The notes under the pieces were generated by a model. The model saw nothing but the letters and a program-made list of their open reading frames with translations, searched no databases and was not told the DNA's origin. DNA of 64,000 bases, taken from contig NZ_CALBGN010000015.1 of assembly GCF_937893305.1 (NCBI RefSeq), forward strand, positions 124,001 through 188,000, in the 5' to 3' direction. A program made the translations under genes and the position numbers. This DNA comes from an uncultured Helicobacter sp. GTDB lineage: Bacteria; Campylobacterota; Campylobacteria; Campylobacterales; Helicobacteraceae. Positions 44,271-53,136 of the stretch are shown here, in pieces; position 1 is the stretch's first letter, and each line of letters opens with the position of its first letter.

Positions 44271-45290
44271 TTAGGAATATTTATAATTATGAATAAACTC
44301 CACAAGAGAAATGGCGTTTTGACGCGGTAAATCCGGAAGCATTCCGTGTCCTAGATTAAAAATGTGCGCATTTCCTTGCATTAAATCTAAAATCTCTTTT
44401 GCGCCCTTTAACATAGAATCTTTTGCATAAATTCTACACGGTTCTAAGTTTCCTTGCAAGGTATATTTTGAGCCTAACTTTTCTTTAGCTAAACTTAAAG
44501 GTGTGCTCCAATCCACACCAAAAACATCAAAATTTCCATCAATTTTATCTAAAAAACCAGAAATTCCTTTAGGAAACAAAATTACAGGAATATGTGGATA
44601 TTTGTTTTTAATAAAATCTGCAATTTCTTTGCAATATTTCCAACCAAACTCTAAATATGAGTCTTGCTCTAATGCGCTTGCCCAAGAGTCAAAAACCATC
44701 ACAGCATTTACACCTGATTTAATTTGAGATTCCAAATAATGTTTTAAATTATGCGTAACTTTTTGTAAAATATCTTGTAAAAATTCAGGATTTTTATAAA
44801 GAAGTTTTTTTGATTTTGCATAAGTTTTACTTCCCTCTCCTTCAATCATATAAGTAGCAAGTGTCCAAGGCGCGCCACAAAAACCGATTAATGCCTTATC
44901 CTTTGCTAAATTTTGGCGCGTTAGGGCAATGGTTTCATAAACATACTCCAGTCTTTCATAGGCATTTTCGCTGAGTGCTGCTAAATCTTTCGCACTTTCA
45001 ATAGGATTTGCAAACTTTGGTCCCTCTCCTACAAAAAATCCCAAATCCATTCCCATTTCTAGTGGAACCACCAAAATATCACTAAACAAAATTGCCGCAT
45101 CTACATTTAAAATCTCTACAGGTTGCAAGGTTACTTCTGAAGCAAGTTTTGGATTCTTACAAAGAGAGAGAAAATCTCCTGCTTGTTTGCGCACTTCTCT
45201 ATATTCATCCAAATATCTTCCTGCTTGACGCATAAACCAAACAGGCGTATAAGGCGTGTGTTTTTTAAAGCAAGCATCCACAAAAACCAT
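44271..45290 (-). CDS. hemE: Uroporphyrinogen decarboxylase
   Basis: A 339-residue enzyme that removes four carboxyl groups from uroporphyrinogen III to give coproporphyrinogen III. The N-terminal signature PVWFMRQAGRYLDEYREVR is complete, and the second signature is near IGFCGAPWTLATYMIEG. The catalytic-Asp region is in SDILVVPLEMG. Divergent from secA across 130 bases. hemD is 11 kb away and not linked in operon. Confidence 0.97.
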   Translation of the reverse strand: MVFVDACFKKHTPYTPVWFMRQAGRYLDEYREVRKQAGDFLSLCKNPKLASEVTLQPVEILNVDAAILFSDILVVPLEMGMDLGFFVGEGPKFANPIESAKDLAALSENAYERLEYVYETIALTRQNLAKDKALIGFCGAPWTLATYMIEGEGSKTYAKSKKLLYKNPEFLQDILQKVTHNLKHYLESQIKSGVNAVMVFDSWASALEQDSYLEFGWKYCKEIADFIKNKYPHIPVILFPKGISGFLDKIDGNFDVFGVDWSTPLSLAKEKLGSKYTLQGNLEPCRIYAKDSMLKGAKEILDLMQGNAHIFNLGHGMLPDLPRQNAISLVEFIHNYKYS

Positions 45291-45351
45291 TATTTTCCTT
45301 TATTTACATAAAATTTTTGCGTATTTTATCTAAGCAACATAGCATTTATGC

Positions 45352-45357
45352 TAAAAT
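45352..45357 (+). promoter_or_regulatory. Candidate -10 box for secA
   Basis: TAAAAT preceded by TATGC, 63 bases before the secA ATG. A weaker TAAATT-like site lies closer. Composition and position only. Confidence 0.35.
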
Positions 45358-45420
45358 CAAACCTTTATTTCATTCAAAAATTTAAAATTCTGCTAAATTT
45401 TTGTTCAAAAAGGTTAAATT

Positions 45421-47985
45421 ATGATTTTAGAACTTGCAAAGAAAGTTTTTAGCAATAAAAATGACCGCTTAATAGGACATTATCGCAAAGAAATTCGCAA
45501 GATTAACGCCCTTGAAGAAAATTATCAAAACTTAAGCGATACAGAGCTTCAAACTGCTTTTCAAACATTAAAAGAGCAAGTTCAAAATGCCGATAATCCA
45601 CAATCAATGCTCAATAAAGTCCTTTATGATTCCTTTGCAATTACAAGAGAAGCAAGCAGAAGAGTTTTAAATATGCGCCATTTTGATGTGCAGCTCATCG
45701 GTGGTATGGTGCTACACGAAGGCAAGATTGCCGAAATGAAAACAGGGGAAGGAAAAACGCTTGTTGCAACACTGCCTGTGTGTTTAAATGCAATGATTGG
45801 CAAAAGTGTGCATATCGTAACAGTTAATGATTATCTTGCACAAAGAGATGCAGAGCTTATGCGTCCATTGTATGAATTTTTAGGATATTCTGTTGGAGTT
45901 GTTCTTAGCGGAAACTACGATGAAGCAAACCGCCTAACGCAGTATTCTTGCGATATTGTTTATGGCACAAACAATGAGTTTGGTTTTGACTATTTGCGTG
46001 ATAATATGAAATACGATTACAATCAAAAAGTGCAAAAACACCATCATTTTGCCATTGTTGATGAAGTAGATTCCATCTTAATTGATGAAGCACGCACACC
46101 TTTAATCATTTCAGGTCCCGCAAATCGCACGCTTGATAACTACAAACTTGCAAATGAAGTTGCTTTAAAACTTAAAGTTGAAACGCATTACACCATTGAT
46201 GAAAAAAACCGCACAATAATGCTTACTGAAGAAGGGATTAACCAAGCAGAAAAACTCTTTAAAATTGATAATCTTTATAGTATTGAAAATGCAATTTTAG
46301 CCCATCATTTAGATCAGGCTTTAAAGGCAAACAAACTCTTTAAGATTGACAAAGACTATGTGTTGCGTGATGGTGAAGTTGTGATTGTTGATGAATTTAC
46401 AGGGCGTTTAAGCGAGGGACGGAGATTTAGCGAGGGACTACACCAAGCCTTAGAAGCAAAAGAGGGAGTCAAAATTAAAGAAGAATCTCAAACACTAGCA
46501 GATATTACTTATCAGAACTATTTTAGATTCTATGAAAAACTAGCGGGGATGACAGGGACAGCACAAACTGAAGCAAGCGAGTTTCTACAAATTTACAATC
46601 TTGATGTGATTTCTATCCCTACAAATATCCCTGTTCAACGCAAAGATTTAAATGATTTAATCTACAAAACAGAAGCAGAAAAATTTAAAGCCTTAACACA
46701 AAAAATCATAGAATTACACAAAAATGGACAACCTATTCTTGTTGGTACAGCTTCTATTGAAAAAAGTGAGAAAATCCACGAACTTCTCCAAAAAGAACGG
46801 ATTCCACATTCTGTTTTAAATGCAAAACAACACGCAAAAGAAGCAGAAATCATTAAAGATGCAGGCAAGAAAGGTGCAGTAACCATTGCGACAAATATGG
46901 CAGGACGCGGTGTGGATATTAAAATCGATGATGAAGTACGCGCACTAGGAGGGCTTTATATCATTGGAACAGAACGCCACGAATCAAGAAGAATTGACAA
47001 TCAATTAAGAGGAAGAAGTGGCAGACAAGGAGATCCCGGCACAAGTCAGTTCTATCTAAGCTTAGAAGATTCCTTATTGCGAATTTTTGGAAGCGATAAA
47101 ATTAAAAACATTATGGATAAACTAGGACTTGATGAAGGGGAACATATAGAGTCCAAACTTGTAACGCGTTCTGTGGAGAATGCGCAAAAAAAAGTAGAAT
47201 CTATGCACTTTGAAGCAAGAAAGCATTTGCTAGAATATGATGATGTGGCAAATGAACAAAGAAAGGCGATTTACCGCGTGCGCAACGAGCTTTTAGATCC
47301 AGAATATAACATTACACATAAGATTATTGAAAACCGCCAAGAATCTATTGCTATGCTCCTTGAAAAATGCGAAGTTTTTAGCAATGATGATAATTTAGAG
47401 CTTCTTTGCGCTCAAGCTAGAGAAGACTTCAATACACTTTTAGATGAAAATGCACTGAAAGATCATTATAAAACAAACAATAGCTTTGAAGGTTATATTG
47501 AAGACATTTTGATGCGTGATTATGAAGCAAAAATGCAAAACATTAATGCAAAAACACGCAGTGAAATTGAAAAACTAGTATACCTCCAAACACTAGATAA
47601 TTTGTGGCGCGAACATTTATATGTAATGGATAATCTAAAAACCGGAATCGGATTGCGTGGTTACAATCAAAAAGATCCTTTAGTAGAATACAAAAAAGAA
47701 AGCTACAATCTCTTTATTGATCTTGCAGCACAAATTAAATACACCGCCATTAAAATGCTTCAAAAGATTCAATTAAGAGCAGCAAATAACACGGATCAAA
47801 CTCAAGCCGCACGCCAAAAACTTGCTGATTCTACAAAAGGCGCGCAAGCAACACAGCCAAAAGCACCGATTTTCAAAGGCAGACCTGTGCGCAATGAACC
47901 TTGCCCTTGCGGGAGCGGCAAGAAATATAAAGATTGCTGTGGCAAAAGCGGGCCAAAAAGCGGTGAACTTGCAAGAAAAGCATAA
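45421..47985 (+). CDS. secA: Preprotein translocase ATPase SecA
   Basis: An 854-residue SecA, the motor that drives proteins through SecYEG. Nucleotide-binding domain 1 has Walker A MKTGEGKTLVA and the DEAD-box-like VDEVDSILIDEARTPLI, here the Walker B region. NBD2 includes GRGVDIKI and RRIDNQLRGRSGRQGDPG. The C-terminal tail ends in the SecB/zinc-binding motif PCPCGSGKKYKDCCG. Only one base separates its stop from the next gene, encoding the lipoprotein-release permease. Confidence 0.98.
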   Translation: MILELAKKVFSNKNDRLIGHYRKEIRKINALEENYQNLSDTELQTAFQTLKEQVQNADNPQSMLNKVLYDSFAITREASRRVLNMRHFDVQLIGGMVLHEGKIAEMKTGEGKTLVATLPVCLNAMIGKSVHIVTVNDYLAQRDAELMRPLYEFLGYSVGVVLSGNYDEANRLTQYSCDIVYGTNNEFGFDYLRDNMKYDYNQKVQKHHHFAIVDEVDSILIDEARTPLIISGPANRTLDNYKLANEVALKLKVETHYTIDEKNRTIMLTEEGINQAEKLFKIDNLYSIENAILAHHLDQALKANKLFKIDKDYVLRDGEVVIVDEFTGRLSEGRRFSEGLHQALEAKEGVKIKEESQTLADITYQNYFRFYEKLAGMTGTAQTEASEFLQIYNLDVISIPTNIPVQRKDLNDLIYKTEAEKFKALTQKIIELHKNGQPILVGTASIEKSEKIHELLQKERIPHSVLNAKQHAKEAEIIKDAGKKGAVTIATNMAGRGVDIKIDDEVRALGGLYIIGTERHESRRIDNQLRGRSGRQGDPGTSQFYLSLEDSLLRIFGSDKIKNIMDKLGLDEGEHIESKLVTRSVENAQKKVESMHFEARKHLLEYDDVANEQRKAIYRVRNELLDPEYNITHKIIENRQESIAMLLEKCEVFSNDDNLELLCAQAREDFNTLLDENALKDHYKTNNSFEGYIEDILMRDYEAKMQNINAKTRSEIEKLVYLQTLDNLWREHLYVMDNLKTGIGLRGYNQKDPLVEYKKESYNLFIDLAAQIKYTAIKMLQKIQLRAANNTDQTQAARQKLADSTKGAQATQPKAPIFKGRPVRNEPCPCGSGKKYKDCCGKSGPKSGELARKA

Positions 47986-47986
47986 A

Positions 47987-49225
47987 ATGTCAAAACAGCA
48001 TTTGGTTTTTTATCTTGTGCGTCGTTATTTACGCTTCAATAAAACACAGCCTTTTATTTCTATTACTGCAATTCTTGCATTTTTAGGAGTCAGTATTGGC
48101 GTAATGGTGCTAATTGTTGCAATGGCATTAATGAATGGTTTCGATAAAGAGTTTGAGCGTAAATTGTTCATTATGAATTACCCTATCACTCTAGTTGGAG
48201 GAGGTTTTGATCGTCCAAATGCAGAACTTTTAGCGGATTTAGAAAACAATTTTAAACATCTAAGGTTTAGTCCCTTTATCCAAACACAAGCCTTATCAAA
48301 ATCCAATGATAGCATTGAAGGAGCTGCTGTTTTTGGAGTAGATTTTGAGCGCGAGAGTGCCATTAATCCAGTCTTTAATGAAGCTTTGCTCTCCACAAAA
48401 CGCACCTTTAAAGAAAGACTTGGAGAAACTTATAACCCGAACACTTTTGAAATCATCATAGGAAAAACACTAAAAGAACAATTTGATTTGCAGTTTCACT
48501 CTAATTTGCTTTTGATTTTTACACAATTTAGCCCAACAGCTATCAGCCTAACTCCTACAATGAAACGCTTTAATGTAGTAGGAGTGTTTAATTCTGGGTT
48601 GATTGCTTATGATAAAAGCTATCTTTACACAACCCTAGAAGCTTTGCGCATTATCAAGGAAATGCCACAAGGTGTGTATGATGGAATCCATATTTACTCA
48701 CAAAACCCGCAAAAAGACATTATCTCTCTAAAAGAAAAATATCCTTATATGCGTTTTGTAGGTTGGTGGGAGCAAAATGGTAATTTCTTTGCTGCTTTAG
48801 AGTTAGAAAAAAGAGCCTTATTTATTGTGCTTATGCTAATTATCTTAGTTGCTTCTTTGAACATTATCAGCTCACTTTTAATGACAGTAATGAATCGCAG
48901 AAAAGAGATTGCTCTACTTTTGACAATGGGAGCAAGCACGCAAGAGATCAAAAAAACATTTTTATATTTAGGTAATGTCATAGGTATTAGTGGAATCCTA
49001 GTGGGAGCGATTTTAGCAGCAATGATTTTGTTTGTGCTTGCAAACTTCCCAATCATCTCTTTGCCTGCTGATGTTTATGGTAGCGATAAACTTCCACTAG
49101 ATTTATCTTTAATTGACTTGATTTCTATTCTTGTAGGCTCTTTTATTATTGTATTTTTCTCCTCTTATTATCCTGCAAAAAAAGCAACACAAATTGATCC
49201 ACTACAAGTTTTACGCAATGAGTAA
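47987..49225 (+). CDS. LolC/LolE-type lipoprotein-releasing permease (FtsX family)
   Basis: A 412-residue inner-membrane protein with one N-terminal membrane helix (about 25-47), a large periplasmic domain, and three C-terminal helices, the MacB/FtsX fold. The start FYLVRRYLRFNKTQPFISI and GVSIGVMVLIVAMALMNGFD are typical of LolC and LolE. In E. coli LolC and LolE form a heterodimer; Campylobacterota usually have one such protein. ATG at 47987 follows secA after 1 base. The end overlaps the radical SAM gene by 8 bases. The LolD ATPase is not in the window. Confidence 0.9.
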   Translation: MSKQHLVFYLVRRYLRFNKTQPFISITAILAFLGVSIGVMVLIVAMALMNGFDKEFERKLFIMNYPITLVGGGFDRPNAELLADLENNFKHLRFSPFIQTQALSKSNDSIEGAAVFGVDFERESAINPVFNEALLSTKRTFKERLGETYNPNTFEIIIGKTLKEQFDLQFHSNLLLIFTQFSPTAISLTPTMKRFNVVGVFNSGLIAYDKSYLYTTLEALRIIKEMPQGVYDGIHIYSQNPQKDIISLKEKYPYMRFVGWWEQNGNFFAALELEKRALFIVLMLIILVASLNIISSLLMTVMNRRKEIALLLTMGASTQEIKKTFLYLGNVIGISGILVGAILAAMILFVLANFPIISLPADVYGSDKLPLDLSLIDLISILVGSFIIVFFSSYYPAKKATQIDPLQVLRNE

Positions 49226-50096
49226 GACTCGCAAAGACTTTGAAAAAATCTTTATAGAAATTACAAATTTTTGTGGTTTAGATTGTAGTTTTTGCACCCC
49301 CAAAAAAGAACCAAAAACCACAATGTCGTTAGAACTTTTTAACAAAATCACAAAAGAAATCTCTCCTTACACAAAACGTTGTGCCTTGCATATTTTAGGA
49401 GATCCCTTAAGTATAGATTATCTTAAAGATTATTTGGATTTAGCACAAAATTTAAGCATTGATATTACCACAAGTGGTTTTTTTTTAAACACACAAAACA
49501 CTGCACTCTTGCTAGAGCATAAAAATATCCATCAAATCAATATTTCTCTTGCTAGCGCACTTTATCAAACAAACCCCATATCCCTTGAATCTTATTTAAA
49601 AAAAGTTTTAGAACTCTGCAAGAATCATCAACAAAGGCAAAGTCAAAAGTTTATCAATTTAAGATTATGGAATCTAAACCAAAACTTCACTGCCCCAAAA
49701 TGCAATTTAGAAATCTACAAAATCTTGCAAAATCATTTCAATCTTTTTTCCATCTCTCCACTCAAAACACGCCTTGCTTATAAAATCCACTTAGTTGGAG
49801 CACCTTTTTTTCAGTGGGCAAATCCAAACAGCAAAGATCGACAAGCTCAAGGATTTTGCTATGGAGCTAGCAAACAATTAGGAATCCTTTGTGATGGCAG
49901 AGTTGTGCCTTGCTGTTTTGATACGCAAGGAAATATTACATTAGGAAACCTACAAACACAAAGTTTTATAGAAATTCTAAATTCCAAACGCAGAATCTAT
50001 TTAATTAATGGCTTTAAAGAAAACAAGCTTGTTGAGACCCTTTGCCAAACTTGTAAATATCCAGAATATTTAAAAAAATTAAAATTTAAAATGTGA
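49218..50096 (+). CDS. Radical SAM protein with SPASM-like C-terminal cysteines
   Basis: A 292-residue radical S-adenosylmethionine protein. The [4Fe-4S] SAM-binding motif is CGLDCSFC (CxxxCxxC, about residues 17-24) in EITNFCGLDCSFCTPKKE. LHILGDPLS is the usual glycine region. The C-terminal part has further cysteines (GFCYGA, LCDGRVVPCCFD, LCQTCKYPEYL), resembling the auxiliary-cluster SPASM/twitch domain of peptide- and protein-modifying enzymes. It overlaps the lolC/E-like gene by 8 bases. No precursor peptide is seen nearby. Substrate unknown. Confidence 0.85.
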   Translation: MSKTRKDFEKIFIEITNFCGLDCSFCTPKKEPKTTMSLELFNKITKEISPYTKRCALHILGDPLSIDYLKDYLDLAQNLSIDITTSGFFLNTQNTALLLEHKNIHQINISLASALYQTNPISLESYLKKVLELCKNHQQRQSQKFINLRLWNLNQNFTAPKCNLEIYKILQNHFNLFSISPLKTRLAYKIHLVGAPFFQWANPNSKDRQAQGFCYGASKQLGILCDGRVVPCCFDTQGNITLGNLQTQSFIEILNSKRRIYLINGFKENKLVETLCQTCKYPEYLKKLKFKM

Positions 50097-50131
50097 TTTC
50101 ATATTAAAAATAGAGCTTTTAATTAATCTAG

Positions 50132-50159
50132 TTTTTTAACTCTAATTTTTTAACTCTAA
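50132..50159 (+). repeat. Tandem 14-mer, two copies
   Basis: TTTTTTAACTCTAA occurs twice in direct succession (50132-50145 and 50146-50159), followed by a partial third TTTTTA. It lies in the 126-base gap between the radical SAM gene and dcuA. Confidence 0.7.
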
Positions 50160-50196
50160 TTTTTACTTGTTGCTTTAAGATAATTTAAAAGAAAGC

Positions 50197-50217
50197 TCCC
50201 CTACAAAAAAGGGGAGA
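50197..50217 (-). terminator. Terminator after dcuA
   Basis: On the minus strand CTCCCC and GGGGAG form a 6-base-pair G-C-rich stem with a 9-base loop, 5 bases beyond the dcuA stop, followed by CTTTCTTTT. This is a good intrinsic terminator for aspA-dcuA. It may also act in the other direction. Confidence 0.75.
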
Positions 50218-50222
50218 AGTTT

Positions 50223-51566
50223 TTAGAATAACGCAGTCGCTACAAAACCTAAAGCAACACTAAATACGATTGCTAAAACACCTGGCAATAAGAATGCGTG
50301 ATTAAACACATATTTACCAAGTCTTGTAGAGCCTGTATCATCCATTTGAACTGCACCTAAGAGTGTAGGATAAGTTGGAAGAACAAAAAGTGCTGAAACA
50401 GCTGCAAATGAAGCTACAAGCATATAAGAATCTCCCGGATTTGCCGCTGTAATTCCAAGTGCCGCAATAACAACTGGAGTGATAGCTTTTGCAGTTGCTG
50501 CTTGAGAATAGAGAAGCATTGCCGCAAAAAAGAAAATAACAGCCAATAATGAAGGAACAGCTTTTACCCAATCTCCAGCCAAAGTTTTAATTTCTTCTGT
50601 ATAACCGCCTACAAATGTATTTCCAAGCCAAGCAACACCAAGAACACACACGCAAGCTACCATACCAGATTTAAACACGCTAGTATCAGCAATTTTACCA
50701 GTTTCTACTTTGCAAAAAATTACAATAAATGTTGCAACTGCAAGCATAAAACTCATAATTGCCGCATCTCTAGGAACAATAACATTTTCAATTAAAACGG
50801 GCTTACCACCAATTTTTGAAATCGCTGTTGCATAAAAAACAACCAATAAAACTCCAATTAAGAAAATTCCAACAGAAAGCTTTGCGCCTTCTTTAAGTTC
50901 CATATTTTGAGCACCAACTGCAGGCTTAACTAAACCTTGAGCCAATCTTTCTTGATACACCGGATCTTTACTTAAATCAAGATTTAAGAACATTGTTATC
51001 ACAAATGCTGTTAGCATACAACCAATAAATGTAGTTGGAATCCAAATTCCAAGCAACAGTGGATAACTCCAACCAAGTGGCTCTAATACACCCGTCATAT
51101 AAACAACAGCTGCACTAACAGGGCTTGCAGTAATTGCAATTTGACTAGAAACAACCGCAATAGAAAGTGGAGCTGACGGTTTAATATTTTGCTCTTTTGC
51201 AACTTCTACAATAACAGGAATCATTGAAAACGCAGTATGCCCTGTCCCAGCAAGCAAAGTTAGAACATAAGTAACTGTTGGAGCAAGATAGTTAATATAT
51301 TTTGGATTAGAACGCAAAATTCTCTCTGCAATCTGCACTAAATAATCCAATCCACCAGCAAGTTGCATTGCTGAAATCGCAGCAATAACTGACATAATAA
51401 TCAAAATAACATCCCAAGGAATACTACCAGGTTTCATTCCTAGTGCTAAACCTAAAATTACAACACCAATTCCCCCAGCATAACCAACTCCGATTCCGCC
51501 CAAGCGGATACCAACAAAAATCGCTCCAAGCAAAACGATAATTTGAAGTATTAATAGAATATCCAT
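50223..51566 (-). CDS. dcuA: Anaerobic C4-dicarboxylate transporter (DcuA/DcuB family)
   Basis: A 447-residue inner-membrane carrier with about 10-12 membrane helices. It exchanges fumarate, aspartate, malate and succinate. The N-terminal FVGIRLGGIGVGYAGGIGVV, cited partly, and AGTGHTAFSMIPVIVEVA are typical of the Dcu family. It lies 30 bases downstream of aspA on the same strand, so aspartate uptake and its deamination to fumarate are encoded together, feeding fumarate respiration. DcuA versus DcuB is not resolved by eye. Confidence 0.93.
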   Translation of the reverse strand: MDILLILQIIVLLGAIFVGIRLGGIGVGYAGGIGVVILGLALGMKPGSIPWDVILIIMSVIAAISAMQLAGGLDYLVQIAERILRSNPKYINYLAPTVTYVLTLLAGTGHTAFSMIPVIVEVAKEQNIKPSAPLSIAVVSSQIAITASPVSAAVVYMTGVLEPLGWSYPLLLGIWIPTTFIGCMLTAFVITMFLNLDLSKDPVYQERLAQGLVKPAVGAQNMELKEGAKLSVGIFLIGVLLVVFYATAISKIGGKPVLIENVIVPRDAAIMSFMLAVATFIVIFCKVETGKIADTSVFKSGMVACVCVLGVAWLGNTFVGGYTEEIKTLAGDWVKAVPSLLAVIFFFAAMLLYSQAATAKAITPVVIAALGITAANPGDSYMLVASFAAVSALFVLPTYPTLLGAVQMDDTGSTRLGKYVFNHAFLLPGVLAIVFSVALGFVATALF

Positions 51567-51596
51567 TTATTTACCCTTACTTTTTATTTTTAAGAC

Positions 51597-53009
51597 TTAA
51601 GCGTCTCTTTTCTTTTTCATTTGTGGATTCAGCATATTTTTAGGATCTAAGATTTTATCAATCTCTTCTTTTGGCAAATATCCTCTCTCCAAACAAATAT
51701 CTCCTACAGCTTTACCAGTTTGCAATGCTTCTTTTGCAATGCTTGCAGACTTTTCATAACCAAGCACTGGGTTAAATGCAGTTACAATTCCAATAGAATT
51801 TAACACAGATTGCTTGCAAGCTTCAGCATTTGCTGTTAGGTGTTTCACTGCTTTTTGCGCTAGTGTTTTCATTGCATTTTCTAAAATCACTAAAGAATTG
51901 AAGAGTGCATAAGCGATTCCTGGCTCTACTGCATTGAGTTCAAATTCCCCTCTTTCACTGCAAAGCATTATCGTTGTATCATTTCCAATAACTTCATAAC
52001 AAGCTTCTTGCACAACTTCGCAAATTACAGGATTTACTTTTCCCGGCATAATAGAACTTCCCGGTTGCATTTTTGGTAAATTAATTTCACCCAAACCACA
52101 TCTAGGACCAGAATTCATTAAACGCATATCATTTGCGATTTTATTTAATCTCACCGCTGCTGTTTTTAACGCACCACTTACAAAAACAAAATCTGCTGTA
52201 TCTTGTGTTGCTGCGATTAAATCCATTGCTGGCTTATACTCTACTCCAGTAATTTCTTTTAATTTTTTTTCTACAAGATTCTTATAATCTGGGTGGCAGT
52301 TAATCCCTGTTCCAATCGCTGTTGCACCCATATTTAGAGTTTCCATTACGCTTCTTGCATAAGTTAATCTCTCAATATCAGTCTTAATATAAGTAGCAAA
52401 AGCATTGAATGTGTTTCCTAAAGTTGTAGGCACAGCATCTTCAAGCTCTGTTCTACCCATTTTAATCATATCTTTAAAATCTTTTGCTTTGATTTCAAGT
52501 TCATTTTTCAACTCTTCCATAGCTTTTAGCAAATCACCTAATTTCGCGTGTGTCGCCACTTTAATAGAACTTGGATAAGTATCGTTTGTGGATTGTCCCA
52601 GATTTGTATGATCATTTGGATGAAGATATTGATACTCACCCTTTTTATGCCCCATACTCTCTAATGCGATATTTGTAAGAACTTCATTGACATTCATATT
52701 TGTAGAAGTCCCAGCACCACCTTGGATCATATCCACAACAAACTGATCAATAAACTCACCAGCAATCAGCCTATCGCACGCTTTTATAATTGCATCTGCT
52801 TTCTCTGCGTCTAAAACGCCTACCTCTTTATTTGCAAGTGCTGCTGCTTTTTTAATTTGCGCAAATGCTTTAACAAAGAAAGGGTAATCCTTCAATTTTC
52901 TTCCACTCATATGGAAATTTTCCACAGCCCTAAAAGTTTGCACTCCATAATAGACATCATCAGAGATTTCTAATTCACCAATAAAATCGTGCTCTTTCCT
53001 AGTTCCCAT
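51597..53009 (-). CDS. aspA: Aspartate ammonia-lyase
   Basis: A 470-residue enzyme of the fumarase/aspartase superfamily, converting L-aspartate to fumarate and ammonia. The superfamily signature GSSIMPGKVNP is at about residues 318-328, and the N-terminal EHDFIGELEISDDVYYGVQTFRA points to aspartase rather than fumarase. QSTNDTYPSS and GGAGTSTNMNVNEV are the other conserved segments. First gene of aspA-dcuA. The 127-base gap upstream is very AT-rich and presumably holds the promoter. Confidence 0.94.
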   Translation of the reverse strand: MGTRKEHDFIGELEISDDVYYGVQTFRAVENFHMSGRKLKDYPFFVKAFAQIKKAAALANKEVGVLDAEKADAIIKACDRLIAGEFIDQFVVDMIQGGAGTSTNMNVNEVLTNIALESMGHKKGEYQYLHPNDHTNLGQSTNDTYPSSIKVATHAKLGDLLKAMEELKNELEIKAKDFKDMIKMGRTELEDAVPTTLGNTFNAFATYIKTDIERLTYARSVMETLNMGATAIGTGINCHPDYKNLVEKKLKEITGVEYKPAMDLIAATQDTADFVFVSGALKTAAVRLNKIANDMRLMNSGPRCGLGEINLPKMQPGSSIMPGKVNPVICEVVQEACYEVIGNDTTIMLCSERGEFELNAVEPGIAYALFNSLVILENAMKTLAQKAVKHLTANAEACKQSVLNSIGIVTAFNPVLGYEKSASIAKEALQTGKAVGDICLERGYLPKEEIDKILDPKNMLNPQMKKKRDA

Positions 53010-53136
53010 GATAGACCTTTCTAAAGAATCTGAATTTAAAGATTAATCTATGTAATCTTTATGAAAAGGATATTACTCTTATAAAACTTATTACTTTTTG
53101 ATATATAAAATTTAATTTATTATTTTAAGTTATACA

